DNA from: a virus
Length of the DNA: 50,558 nt
Virus record (IMG/VR): IMGVR_UViG_3300027720_000009
Coordinates: 1 to 50,558 of that record
Strand: one strand, 5' to 3'
The notes under the pieces are model-generated. The model was given only the letters and a program-made list of their open reading frames with translations. It had not been told where the DNA came from and made no database searches. The translations under genes were made by a program, and so were the position numbers. Below are positions 9,464-18,795 of the stretch, piece after piece. Positions within the stretch are counted from its first letter, which is position 1. Each line of letters begins with the position of its first letter.

Positions 9464-10455
9464 TATTCAGGATTTATAAATTCATACCATCTTATAGTTC
9501 TAGCTTCAATAAAGGTTGTTAGATTTAAGAATCTATAAGTATTATCTGTATAATTAAATGAAGTTTGATAATAAAATTTATTATTCGAAGGATTAAATGG
9601 ACTTACAAGACCGGATTGTGGTTCAGTTATAAATTGGGTATATTTTCCATTACTACCATCGAAGAATTTTGCAGACATATACATCGTTGACAAGTTAAGT
9701 AAATCTTCATTTTCATACCAATAAATAAAATATCCTTCTTTAATTCCAGTGTGGTCCAAGATAAATCTAGGTATTAAAAGATTACTTTGAATTGTTTGTG
9801 GTGAGGTAAATTCACATTCACAGTCGGTATTTAATGGGATTAAAGAGTAGTCAGCATTTGAAAATGGGTCATTACCAAAAGTAACATCACTCAACACACT
9901 AATAGAATTTTCCCACGTACCAGATGTTCCGGGTAAAACACAGATTTCTTCCCCATCAAATATTGGTTCACCAACGGTGTCACCACAACAATTAGTATAA
10001 TTAATAATACCAGGTTGTCCTGAAGACCCAACTCCAATAGCATAACTATTACAAAAATTAACTACCCTATAACTATTTTTTGTTGGTAGGATTATCGTTA
10101 AATAAATTTTTTGCGAATTACTGTCAGGTGAATCATATAAATCAAGTTTAAAAAATGATTTTGCAAACCTTTTAGAATAAAACCTAACGTCTCCGTCTGT
10201 AAACCTTTCCAAGTATGATAAATTATCATTAAAATAAAATTCATAATTTAATTCAGTGTCTCCGTTTGGGTCAGGTCCTAAAGAAAATCTTTGTAATTCA
10301 TAATCAGGTGGTGTCCCTATAACTTTTTCAACTATTTTATCTATCTCTGTTGTTATAGTATCTCCACGGTCATAGATGTCCGTATTCATATCTAAAGGAA
10401 AAGTTATTTCCTTATCAGATGGTCTATTAAATATTTTAATTTTATTCACATTCAT
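9463..10455 (-). CDS. Structural protein of unknown function
   Basis: A 330-aa protein beginning MNVNKIKIFNRPSDKEITFP. It is beta-rich, with aromatic residues clustered at the C-terminus, and has several Cys (FCNS, NCCGD, EICV, DCEC) that may form disulfides or bind metal in the virion. No known motif is visible. The start overlaps the end of the 594-aa gene by 14 bp and the stop overlaps the 482-aa gene by one base, giving a tightly coupled three-gene cassette downstream of the 2175-aa gene. By position it is a candidate for one of the proteins equivalent to T4 gp8-gp11, but I cannot show homology. Confidence 0.55.
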   Translation of the reverse strand: MNVNKIKIFNRPSDKEITFPLDMNTDIYDRGDTITTEIDKIVEKVIGTPPDYELQRFSLGPDPNGDTELNYEFYFNDNLSYLERFTDGDVRFYSKRFAKSFFKLDLYDSPDSNSQKIYLTIILPTKNSYRVVNFCNSYAIGVGSSGQPGIINYTNCCGDTVGEPIFDGEEICVLPGTSGTWENSISVLSDVTFGNDPFSNADYSLIPLNTDCECEFTSPQTIQSNLLIPRFILDHTGIKEGYFIYWYENEDLLNLSTMYMSAKFFDGSNGKYTQFITEPQSGLVSPFNPSNNKFYYQTSFNYTDNTYRFLNLTTFIEARTIRWYEFINPE

Positions 10456-12226
10456 CTATCTCAGGTAAGCTAACATCTGAACCTGCACTAAACTGTACAT
10501 TAGTTCCTTCGGGTATTAATCTAAAAACAAAATTTTCATATGGATAATGCCTTCCATTAAAAAATGGATAATCAACACCATTTCCGTCTGTATCCAAAAA
10601 CCCATACGAATAAATATCTCTCCAATAAAGTGTGTTATCATTTTCTGAATAATATGAATACGATGGATATCCATCTGATGATTGAGGTGTACCTTCTTCA
10701 ATATAATCAGAATAGTCTCTTATTTTCATTTTAAAGTGAGGAGTGTAATAATACCCTAGTGGATTATCTAAAGAAGTTGATATGTTAAAAACTTGTGGAT
10801 TAAAAACTAGTTTATGATAGTAGTTTGAAATTTCATACTCTTTCTGTTCAAAATCATTCCATTCACATATAGGTCCATTAATTGTATCCCCCTCTGAATA
10901 TGAGTTATTATAGTAAAAGTCTAATCCTGATTTGTTATAATAAGATGTTCCCAAATTCAAATTAGAATTAGTAAAATTCCTATTCCACCAAAAATTAGGT
11001 GTTGATGTTACATTTATTGACCATCCTTCTTTTAGTCCATTTCCTTGTGAGGTAGGGGGGTTGAAAAAACCAAAAAATCCTCGATTTATGACCGTAAAAT
11101 AAATTTCAGAAATTGGTCTGTTTTGATTATCAGTTAAACCTGCTAAATTAATAGTCCTATTGAAAGAAAGATTATATGACTGAGAGTCTTCTTTAATTGA
11201 AATTCTTGATTCTTGATTAGGCGTAAGGTCTTTGGTTTGGAAGATTTTCGTAGTCCTGAATGCATTTTGGTCAAATCCTGAATTGGTTAATACTGTATCT
11301 CCCGAATTAGTTAAAAACCTATGTCTCCTAATGTAATATTTTGACATAGTTTCAGTTGGATTGTCAACATCCAAAATTCTTTTAAAGAGTCCTGTTGCCC
11401 CGGCGTAAAAAGACAAAGGGAATTCATAATACCCAATATCTAAAATGTTAAATACCTTTTTTTCAGAATCAAAAAAACCATTTCCTAAACTATAAACTTT
11501 ATAAATTTGGTTAGTAATAACCTCATTACCAAGAGAATCGAATATTTTTACATAAGGTAAATAAACATATTCGCTAGCATTAAGGTTATGATTCATAGGA
11601 CAAGTAAATTGCCATAGAATTCTATCACCTGTTGTTACTTTACTCATTTGATAGGGTAACCCATCTTTGATTTGCCAATTTATCACACCAGAAGAAAAAT
11701 CATAAGATAAAAGTTTTTCACCATCATTTTCAAAAGGATAAGTTAGATGTATATACCAATTATAAAAAGTCACATCTTTCGCTTTCATTTCAACGTGAGC
11801 GCTACTACCCTCAGTATATCCTTGTGTATCATAATCAGTCCTTATAAAACAAAATTCTGTGTACTGAGGAAAACCTGGCCATTGTATGATTTGAGTATCA
11901 TTTTGTAATTGTAATAATTTAGTTTCTAATACATTATAATATACTAAATTATTATTTATAGGGTCATAAGGTGTTGCGGGTGTTTGAGCCACACCATAAT
12001 ACGCATTTGAAAATAAAAACTGAAACTTACAAGATGGAACAAATAATGTTGATTTTTGTCTTTCTTTATCATAAACATCAGCCAAACTTATGGTTACCTG
12101 TCTTTGATATTCCTCCAGTTCTTTTTGTGTATTAGATAAGGGAACAGTAGTAGAGATACCTACTTCGGGTGAACCCTGGTATCTCTTACTACCCTTTATA
12201 AATGTAATACCGTCAAGATTAATCAT
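10442..12226 (-). CDS. Structural protein of unknown function (gp8 position)
   Basis: A 594-aa protein, very rich in Tyr, Asn, Phe and Trp and predicted mainly beta. It begins MINLDGITFIKGSKRYQGSP and ends in an acidic PEIDECE tail. It has no enzymatic motif. The region FWWNRNFTNSNLNLGTSYYN and the strings of Tyr/Asn are typical of trimeric tail or baseplate appendages. It starts inside the last codons of the 2175-aa gene (8-bp overlap) and overlaps the 330-aa gene by 14 bp. In T4 the gene after gp6 and gp7 is gp8, so this is positionally a gp8 candidate, although it is much longer than T4 gp8 (334 aa) and I see no sequence match. Confidence 0.55.
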   Translation of the reverse strand: MINLDGITFIKGSKRYQGSPEVGISTTVPLSNTQKELEEYQRQVTISLADVYDKERQKSTLFVPSCKFQFLFSNAYYGVAQTPATPYDPINNNLVYYNVLETKLLQLQNDTQIIQWPGFPQYTEFCFIRTDYDTQGYTEGSSAHVEMKAKDVTFYNWYIHLTYPFENDGEKLLSYDFSSGVINWQIKDGLPYQMSKVTTGDRILWQFTCPMNHNLNASEYVYLPYVKIFDSLGNEVITNQIYKVYSLGNGFFDSEKKVFNILDIGYYEFPLSFYAGATGLFKRILDVDNPTETMSKYYIRRHRFLTNSGDTVLTNSGFDQNAFRTTKIFQTKDLTPNQESRISIKEDSQSYNLSFNRTINLAGLTDNQNRPISEIYFTVINRGFFGFFNPPTSQGNGLKEGWSINVTSTPNFWWNRNFTNSNLNLGTSYYNKSGLDFYYNNSYSEGDTINGPICEWNDFEQKEYEISNYYHKLVFNPQVFNISTSLDNPLGYYYTPHFKMKIRDYSDYIEEGTPQSSDGYPSYSYYSENDNTLYWRDIYSYGFLDTDGNGVDYPFFNGRHYPYENFVFRLIPEGTNVQFSAGSDVSLPEIDECE

Positions 12227-15200
12227 ATATCAAATTTGTGTCAACATATTTAGTTATAAATCTATCCATGGCACTTGCACCTTTTTTCAATCCAAAGTAG
12301 AACTGAAACGGAGCTCCGAAAGTATATCTACCAGTTGGGTTGGCAGGTTGGTCCTCTATTGGGGTATATGTAATTTCTCCAGTTGGTAGTGTGGAAGAAC
12401 TATAGTTTATAATGAACCCTTTATATGTAAAAGTATAATTACCGTCAGGTTTGAAGTATTCGGATGAATCATTAAATCTATCAAGTTTTTGATATTCGTG
12501 AGCAAAATATCCATTTGGGAAGTTTGGGTTTGTCCCATTATCTGAATAAAAATCATTAGACTGATATCCAAAGATAGTGTTACCAAAGTCTGCCCCATGA
12601 TATACATGCCACTGATAGAAAGGAACTACTTGAGTCTTAACGTTAGTTATTTCGTTAAATTCACTATCATTCACAGGAGTTTGAGCATTAGGATTCCAAA
12701 TGGTTCTTCTTGGTGATATATAATCTCTATTTTGATTGTCACCACTAAAAAGTATACCAAAGAATGGTGAACATTTAACAACTGAGGAACTTTGTGGTGT
12801 GAATCTGAAAAATACTGCGTCGTTAGAATAAGTCGCCCCATTATATTCTCTAACACCAAACTCAGAATTTATTGATAGCATTTGACTATAATCACCATCA
12901 ACAAGTCCAGGTAAAAACCCGTTAAAAAAGTCATCACCATTAGCCCATCTTTTATTTGAGAAGAATGCTGTAACTGAGGGGTCATTTGTACCCTCATTCC
13001 CGTTGTCATCGGGGAATGGGAAAAGTTGGGATATAAATGTTGTACTAACTAGTCTACTTAAAATAAACATATTCAACATTTCATCTATTTTACCAAATGA
13101 AGTTGATGGTACCTTCTGAACAATATACCCATCATAATCATCGGAATATGCTAGTTCTTGTATAAACTCAGCTTTAGGTCCCATGTCCAAAATTGTAGTT
13201 GGATATAATAAATTCCTAAGATTACCGTACTTATCATCTCCACCAGTATATCTTGGTCTTCCAATAAATTGTCCTCCTCCCCATGGGCTACTTCTATAAT
13301 AGAAAGTATTTTGCGGATTATGTAAATAAACTACGTGATTACAATATCTTCTTACGGGTCTGTTTTGACTATCAAAAGTTGTAAAGTTTTGAAATGGAAA
13401 AGCGTATAGTGTACCATTTATCCAATTGTTTGAGAAAGTATGTGAGAACACTTCAAAACAAGCCGCAAACGTTACTTTAAGTCTTTGTATCCATTCTACT
13501 AATGAAAATATATCTGAATAATATTTTTTTGGTATACACTCTACACTTCCTCCTGGGTCACCAGGTATGTCTATTTTTGCTAAACTCTTTAAAGGATATG
13601 AAACAAAATTGTAACACCCTGTACCCCTATCAAACCACACATACTCTTTATTATTTTGTTCACTATAATTTTGTGGGTTGGCTAATCCCTGATTATATAT
13701 AAAGGGATTACCGTCATCATCAACTCCATAACTATTTAAATCAACCGCATCAGAACAACTATTTAAAGAAGTTGCAACTGTGGCAATGGCACCTCCTGAA
13801 CCGCCAGGTACTGTATCATAATCAACATCAGTACTTTGAGGTGTGGATATAAAGGACTCTCCAGTTGTTTCGAATTGATTACATCCAGTAATCTTAAAAA
13901 TTGCAAATCCTTGAGCCTGATGTAATAAATATCCATTTCCGTTTCCGTCAGTTTGGAGTCCAGTTGAGCTTGGTAGTCTATCGGTTCTGAAAACCATATT
14001 TGTAGGGTTGGACATTTGTGTCGTCCTCATACTTTGCACATACCAAGTTTTCTTGAGATATTCTTCCTGATTTGGGTCATTACTTGGATTATATGTTGAT
14101 AGGACATTAGGGTTTATCTCGGTGGTTGTAAATGCTGCGTAAACTGGTGACCAATATCCTGTAGCACCTGCATTCCACTTTCTATGGGTTTGTGACGCTC
14201 CATTACAACTTGGAGAACATTGACTACTTTCATCTTCTCCGTCTTGGAACTCATTTGCCCATCTTGATTCTTGATTATCAATTAACCCAGGGTCAGGATT
14301 TGAGTATACACAATTTGCCCGTCCATTCGATTCATATTTATCGGTTTCATTACCTAGCTCTCCCGCAAATGCCGAGCCTCCCTCAACATATTCTTCAGCC
14401 CAATATCCCGAAAGATTGTTTAGTTCCCAATTGTACTTATTACTATGGTAAACCTTATTAGTACGGAATAAAGTACGTCTAAATTTACAACATCCAGGGC
14501 ATTCTCCAAAATCATCATTTTCATCACCATTCATTAGAGTACAATTGCATTCTCCCGCCCCCCAACATCCCGATTCGGTACCCATCTCAGAATTTACATC
14601 ATTACCACAATTATAACTCAAAGTATTACCAGCAGGAGATGATAAATAAGATTTAGAACACGGATATCTAAATGAAGTGCCTAGAGAGTTATACCCGACT
14701 GACCCATCGACAATCTGTGGGGCCAATACTTGGGAAAACATATTCGAGTCAGTTGTGGTCACAAACCCGTCCCTACTTGCGTTTACCACACCGATAGCCG
14801 CTAAACTAGTTGCACCTATACCAACAGGGAAAAAGTCGGGTATTGTAAGTGTCCACGCATTAAAAGTCTGAGTAAGTTGCCACTTATAACCCGTATCAAA
14901 TAGGTTGTATACCGCATTAGAATCTAAAGCTGAATAAAAAGTTGGCATTATGGTTTCATATGAGATATATTCATCTGGGTCGTACTCATAATAAAATCCA
15001 GGAAAAAATATATCTCCAAATGTATCACTATTTAGAGTTTCATTACTCAATACCTCATTATGTCTTGTTAACATTAAACCTCCTACGTTTTTGTCTGGGT
15101 CTGTTCCACCAGCTTGTATAGGTACATTTAATTTAAAGGAACCTGTTACAATCACATCAGTTGTTAGGTCTTCTCCCATACCGTTTGTTGGGGTTGTGTT

Positions 15201-18200
15201 ATAGTCCGCAACTCCATATAGTCTTCTTAAATCATATCTTATTTGTACTCTGTCTGAATTAGGGTCAACTCCTCTAACTAAAAACATAACCTTATGATTT
15301 GTCCAACCTGACAAACTTCTAACAGGGTCTAAATTAGCCTTTTGATAGGTTGTGTGGCTTCTACAAGCAACACCACAGGCATTACATCCATTAGGATTTA
15401 CCGCCAAAGTTTCATACATTTGGGTTGAATTTGTAAAAACCCTTCTGTGGTCATAACAACCGTCAGGGGAAATGAAGCCGCTACATGCCCTACCGTCGTT
15501 ACTAGCTCCGGAACCTATTGAAGTTTTTCTGGCCCCGAAATTTCCCCTCAAAAATCTAAAAGGAAGTGAATATCTTTTATCCGCCTCCGCCCCCAATGGA
15601 GAACCATTGGAATTAAATCCATTATTAGGTTGTGATGGTGATTGAGGGGGGTGAAATGGATGAGTATTAGGTAATGCATTTGCTTCATTTGAAGAGATAC
15701 GTGTTTTGTGCATAAAGTCTTCAAGTCTTTCAACTTTAATTACTTGAAAATATTCAATATCCGTTTTAAAACAAGGTTTGACCCTTCTTCTATCTTGGGT
15801 AGCCGCCACAGGATTTCCAAATGAATCCAAAACAATGTTAGGATTTGGTACTGTGTATATTGTTTCAATATAATCACCTAAACCATTTGTTCGACGATAA
15901 TCAGGATTTGCACACCTAATGGTTATTTGATTTAAGTTAATATCCCTAACCATTGCCGTTTCATTATCTATGTTTGGGTCAAATGACCGTCCAGGGTCTT
16001 GAAATGTTAGTATATCTCCTTGACTATAATCAGCTAAAGGGTCCATTAGTAAAACTATAACATTATCATAGTGGTATTGGTCAGGTGCGGTATTAAGTGT
16101 AGGAGCAATTTGTACTTTAATTTGGTTCCAACCTACGTTACCAGGACTGACTCTTTGGTTGGTTCCGGCACCGCCAGTGCTAATAGAATCTGAAGTTATA
16201 TTTATATTATCAAAAAACTTAGCTTTTGTATTAAAAAGATTAAGTTTTTCAGCCAGTGTTAGACTTGTTGAGAAAACATCAACGTTTGCATTTCCAATAC
16301 TACCAATCGATATTGGTAGTTTCTTGTATTTTGGTTCTTCTGAGTTGTCTCCAGCAAGCATTATTTGTGTTCTTGGTAGGTAATCTGAGTTAGAAAGTTC
16401 CGCACCCCCGTAGGCACCAACTGCATAGTACAATTCACCCCATCTATATGTAGGAACTATTCCAAATTGTCCGGTTGGTGTTCCGTAGGCTTCCCAATAA
16501 AAACCACCTGGTCCAGGGATACCCACACCATAGTTCTCAGGGTCTCCCAAACTAGCTACGTTTGAGGCCTCAACAAAATCAATTTGAGTAATATTTGCCT
16601 GAAGAATAAATGCAGTTTCATTACCTGATAAATCCAAAGTATCAATTTTACAGTCACATCTTTCACATCCATCTTCAGTATAAAGAAACAATGGTACTTT
16701 CAAGTTTTTGAAAGGATTTGGGCAATCTTGACCTGGGTCAACTGGTTCACCACCACAACTAACCAAACCTGAAAAAGCTTTTTCAATACCTCTACAAATT
16801 TTATAAACTGCTAGTTGGATTTTATATATAATATAAACAATTAAACAGTACACAGGCCAAATGAAGGCAAGTACGTGTACCACAACTAATACAGGAATTA
16901 ACACAAATTTTAATATCGTTAAAAGGAAACTAAACAATATGTAAAAAATGTCATATCTATAGTAAGTGTCATTAACGGGAAAAGGATTGTAATCTCCCTC
17001 ACATTTAGACTCAGTAATATGTTTTACCTGAATACTTTTTTGTGGGAATATTCTATTGGAATATCTATCAAGTAATTGTGAAATCGTATAAACTTTATTG
17101 TATGTAAATTCATAGAATCTATCTTCACAGTTTATAGCCTCTTGAACCATTGTAGGGGTTCCGTAATCTTTCCAGTTTAAACTAAAAGCATAAGACGATT
17201 GAAGGGCATACTGTAATTCTGTATAGAATGTGAATCTAAAATTTCCGTCGACAGTTGGGTCCTCTAATGTATATTTTATTTCAACTACTGTACCGACAGG
17301 TAATTCAATGAAAGGTATTACCGTGAGATAATCAATATTTGGTACTCCATCAATTAAAACCTCATAAGAATCAATATTATAAAATCCATTAATTGTCATA
17401 TAATACAATTCCCAATCATTTGGTGGTGTGGCGTAGTTTATTGTTTCTACAAATGGTCCTGACGACGGTGGTGTTGATGGTGGTGATTCCTTAGGTAAAG
17501 TATAGGTTCCTGTCGCTGTCACACCATTAAGTACAGGGTCTTGACCTGGTTCGTCTTCGTCACCTATCCATCCATATTCTTTAATGTTCGGTACCAAGAA
17601 ATAACCTCTCTTACTTTGTTCAGTTAAAGAAGGTGATTGTTGCCATTTAATTTTAAAACGATATTTTCCTCTTGTAGGTACTCCAACTTTTCCATCGGGA
17701 GATATTCTTCTATCACCATTTTCATCCGTATACACATAGTCCAAATTCATTGGTAATTCAACAAGCCATGTTCCGTCAGCATCAATCAATCTACCGTCAT
17801 TTTGCAATTTAAAATCTTCAAGTATTGGTCTACCAAAAGTATCTGTAAAAATTGTTTGTCTTAAAGTTTCTATTTGTCCTGGCCCTGTTACCATATCACA
17901 AAGCCATCCTTGTTTTGCAGGCACTCTACAAGTTCTTGGTAATTTCTTTCTTTCGTTTGTGGAAATCATCGAACCCATAAAAACTGATGTGGGTTGTAGT
18001 TCTATTTGGGACTCACTTGTTAGGTCAAAATCCACTCTTGTGATAAAGTGGTCACACACTCCCCTCTCACCATAAAATGGTGCGACTTGTACAATCTTTT
18101 TAAGTGTAACTATCTGAGGTAATTCACTATAGTTCTCAGAAAATTTAAATGTAGTTCCATTAACTTGTGACTCTGTCGCCCTACCCATTCGAATCAAATC

Positions 18201-18746
18201 TTGTGGTGTTAAAGAAAATTCACCAATATCCGATAAGTCAATTTGCATAAACAAATTATGCTGACCAATTGGTAAACCGAAAAGCATAAAGTCACCAGCG
18301 TCGTTTGTTTTTGCGGTAAACTTATAATACTTGTCGTATACTTGTACTACTGTAGGATTAGTTAATGCATCAATTCTATCAGGGAATGTTCCAACTGGTA
18401 CGTGACCACTATGAGATTGTGTATAAGGTAATAAATTAAACTTGTACCCGTCTTCATTAAAGTCTTCAAAACTTTTATATGGGTATAATGTAGAAATTAA
18501 AGGATTTAACTCATCAACTTCATCTATTGGTATAAAAATTGCAACTCTAGCATTAACCAATCCAAAACCTCTGTTACAGAACACTCTACCACAAACAACT
18601 CCAAAATCAGCACAGTTTCTTGTGTAGATATCATTTGGATAAATTGATAACGACAATATATCCAAAGAGTCGAATTCTTGTTCTAAATTTACTTGTAATA
18701 CTTGTTCGGCGCCTAACTGCGTTCTTATCCTATATGAATTTGGCAT
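12219..18746 (-). CDS. Giant baseplate protein with hydrophobic segment and Cys clusters
   Basis: A 2175-aa protein immediately downstream of the gp6-like gene, the place where T4 encodes wedge gp7. Residues about 48-180 resemble a carboxypeptidase-regulatory/transthyretin-like fold (VCGRVFCNRGFGLVNARVAI, then TNDAGDFMLFGLPIG). Residues about 597-648 form a long, strongly hydrophobic stretch that could make two membrane helices (FVLIPVLVVVHVLAFIW, then CLIVYII), directly followed by a basic amphipathic part. Cys clusters follow: CERCDC (about 694), CNACGVAC (about 1120) and a group around 1377-1423 including CWGAGECNC and CPGCC, suggesting metal binding or disulfides. The remainder is beta-rich. 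The ATG (18744-18746) lies in the 3' arm of an inverted repeat. A baseplate role is inferred from position. A membrane-contact function is speculative. Confidence 0.65.
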   Translation of the reverse strand: MPNSYRIRTQLGAEQVLQVNLEQEFDSLDILSLSIYPNDIYTRNCADFGVVCGRVFCNRGFGLVNARVAIFIPIDEVDELNPLISTLYPYKSFEDFNEDGYKFNLLPYTQSHSGHVPVGTFPDRIDALTNPTVVQVYDKYYKFTAKTNDAGDFMLFGLPIGQHNLFMQIDLSDIGEFSLTPQDLIRMGRATESQVNGTTFKFSENYSELPQIVTLKKIVQVAPFYGERGVCDHFITRVDFDLTSESQIELQPTSVFMGSMISTNERKKLPRTCRVPAKQGWLCDMVTGPGQIETLRQTIFTDTFGRPILEDFKLQNDGRLIDADGTWLVELPMNLDYVYTDENGDRRISPDGKVGVPTRGKYRFKIKWQQSPSLTEQSKRGYFLVPNIKEYGWIGDEDEPGQDPVLNGVTATGTYTLPKESPPSTPPSSGPFVETINYATPPNDWELYYMTINGFYNIDSYEVLIDGVPNIDYLTVIPFIELPVGTVVEIKYTLEDPTVDGNFRFTFYTELQYALQSSYAFSLNWKDYGTPTMVQEAINCEDRFYEFTYNKVYTISQLLDRYSNRIFPQKSIQVKHITESKCEGDYNPFPVNDTYYRYDIFYILFSFLLTILKFVLIPVLVVVHVLAFIWPVYCLIVYIIYKIQLAVYKICRGIEKAFSGLVSCGGEPVDPGQDCPNPFKNLKVPLFLYTEDGCERCDCKIDTLDLSGNETAFILQANITQIDFVEASNVASLGDPENYGVGIPGPGGFYWEAYGTPTGQFGIVPTYRWGELYYAVGAYGGAELSNSDYLPRTQIMLAGDNSEEPKYKKLPISIGSIGNANVDVFSTSLTLAEKLNLFNTKAKFFDNINITSDSISTGGAGTNQRVSPGNVGWNQIKVQIAPTLNTAPDQYHYDNVIVLLMDPLADYSQGDILTFQDPGRSFDPNIDNETAMVRDINLNQITIRCANPDYRRTNGLGDYIETIYTVPNPNIVLDSFGNPVAATQDRRRVKPCFKTDIEYFQVIKVERLEDFMHKTRISSNEANALPNTHPFHPPQSPSQPNNGFNSNGSPLGAEADKRYSLPFRFLRGNFGARKTSIGSGASNDGRACSGFISPDGCYDHRRVFTNSTQMYETLAVNPNGCNACGVACRSHTTYQKANLDPVRSLSGWTNHKVMFLVRGVDPNSDRVQIRYDLRRLYGVADYNTTPTNGMGEDLTTDVIVTGSFKLNVPIQAGGTDPDKNVGGLMLTRHNEVLSNETLNSDTFGDIFFPGFYYEYDPDEYISYETIMPTFYSALDSNAVYNLFDTGYKWQLTQTFNAWTLTIPDFFPVGIGATSLAAIGVVNASRDGFVTTTDSNMFSQVLAPQIVDGSVGYNSLGTSFRYPCSKSYLSSPAGNTLSYNCGNDVNSEMGTESGCWGAGECNCTLMNGDENDDFGECPGCCKFRRTLFRTNKVYHSNKYNWELNNLSGYWAEEYVEGGSAFAGELGNETDKYESNGRANCVYSNPDPGLIDNQESRWANEFQDGEDESSQCSPSCNGASQTHRKWNAGATGYWSPVYAAFTTTEINPNVLSTYNPSNDPNQEEYLKKTWYVQSMRTTQMSNPTNMVFRTDRLPSSTGLQTDGNGNGYLLHQAQGFAIFKITGCNQFETTGESFISTPQSTDVDYDTVPGGSGGAIATVATSLNSCSDAVDLNSYGVDDDGNPFIYNQGLANPQNYSEQNNKEYVWFDRGTGCYNFVSYPLKSLAKIDIPGDPGGSVECIPKKYYSDIFSLVEWIQRLKVTFAACFEVFSHTFSNNWINGTLYAFPFQNFTTFDSQNRPVRRYCNHVVYLHNPQNTFYYRSSPWGGGQFIGRPRYTGGDDKYGNLRNLLYPTTILDMGPKAEFIQELAYSDDYDGYIVQKVPSTSFGKIDEMLNMFILSRLVSTTFISQLFPFPDDNGNEGTNDPSVTAFFSNKRWANGDDFFNGFLPGLVDGDYSQMLSINSEFGVREYNGATYSNDAVFFRFTPQSSSVVKCSPFFGILFSGDNQNRDYISPRRTIWNPNAQTPVNDSEFNEITNVKTQVVPFYQWHVYHGADFGNTIFGYQSNDFYSDNGTNPNFPNGYFAHEYQKLDRFNDSSEYFKPDGNYTFTYKGFIINYSSSTLPTGEITYTPIEDQPANPTGRYTFGAPFQFYFGLKKGASAMDRFITKYVDTNLIYD

Positions 18747-18779
18747 AACTATTTTTTGATAAATAGTTTATGCCAAATT
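18737..18779 (-). promoter_or_regulatory. 18-bp inverted repeat enclosing the 2175-aa gene start
   Basis: On the plus strand, the arm AATTTGGCATAACTATTT (18737-18754) is separated by TTTGAT from its complement at 18761-18779, which carries one extra T. In the mRNA this is an 18-bp stem with a single-base bulge and a 6-nt loop. The ATG of the 2175-aa gene (18744-18746) sits in the 3' arm and its complement lies in the 49-bp gap after the gp6-like stop. No U-tract follows, so it does not look like a terminator. It could limit translation of the giant protein. Confidence 0.65.
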
Positions 18780-18795
18780 TTATAAAAATAAATGA

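Noticed and set aside
18737-18779. Reading the inverted repeat as a transcription terminator
   Set aside because: No T-run follows on the minus strand and the stem includes the start codon of the next gene, so a terminator is less likely than a translational element.
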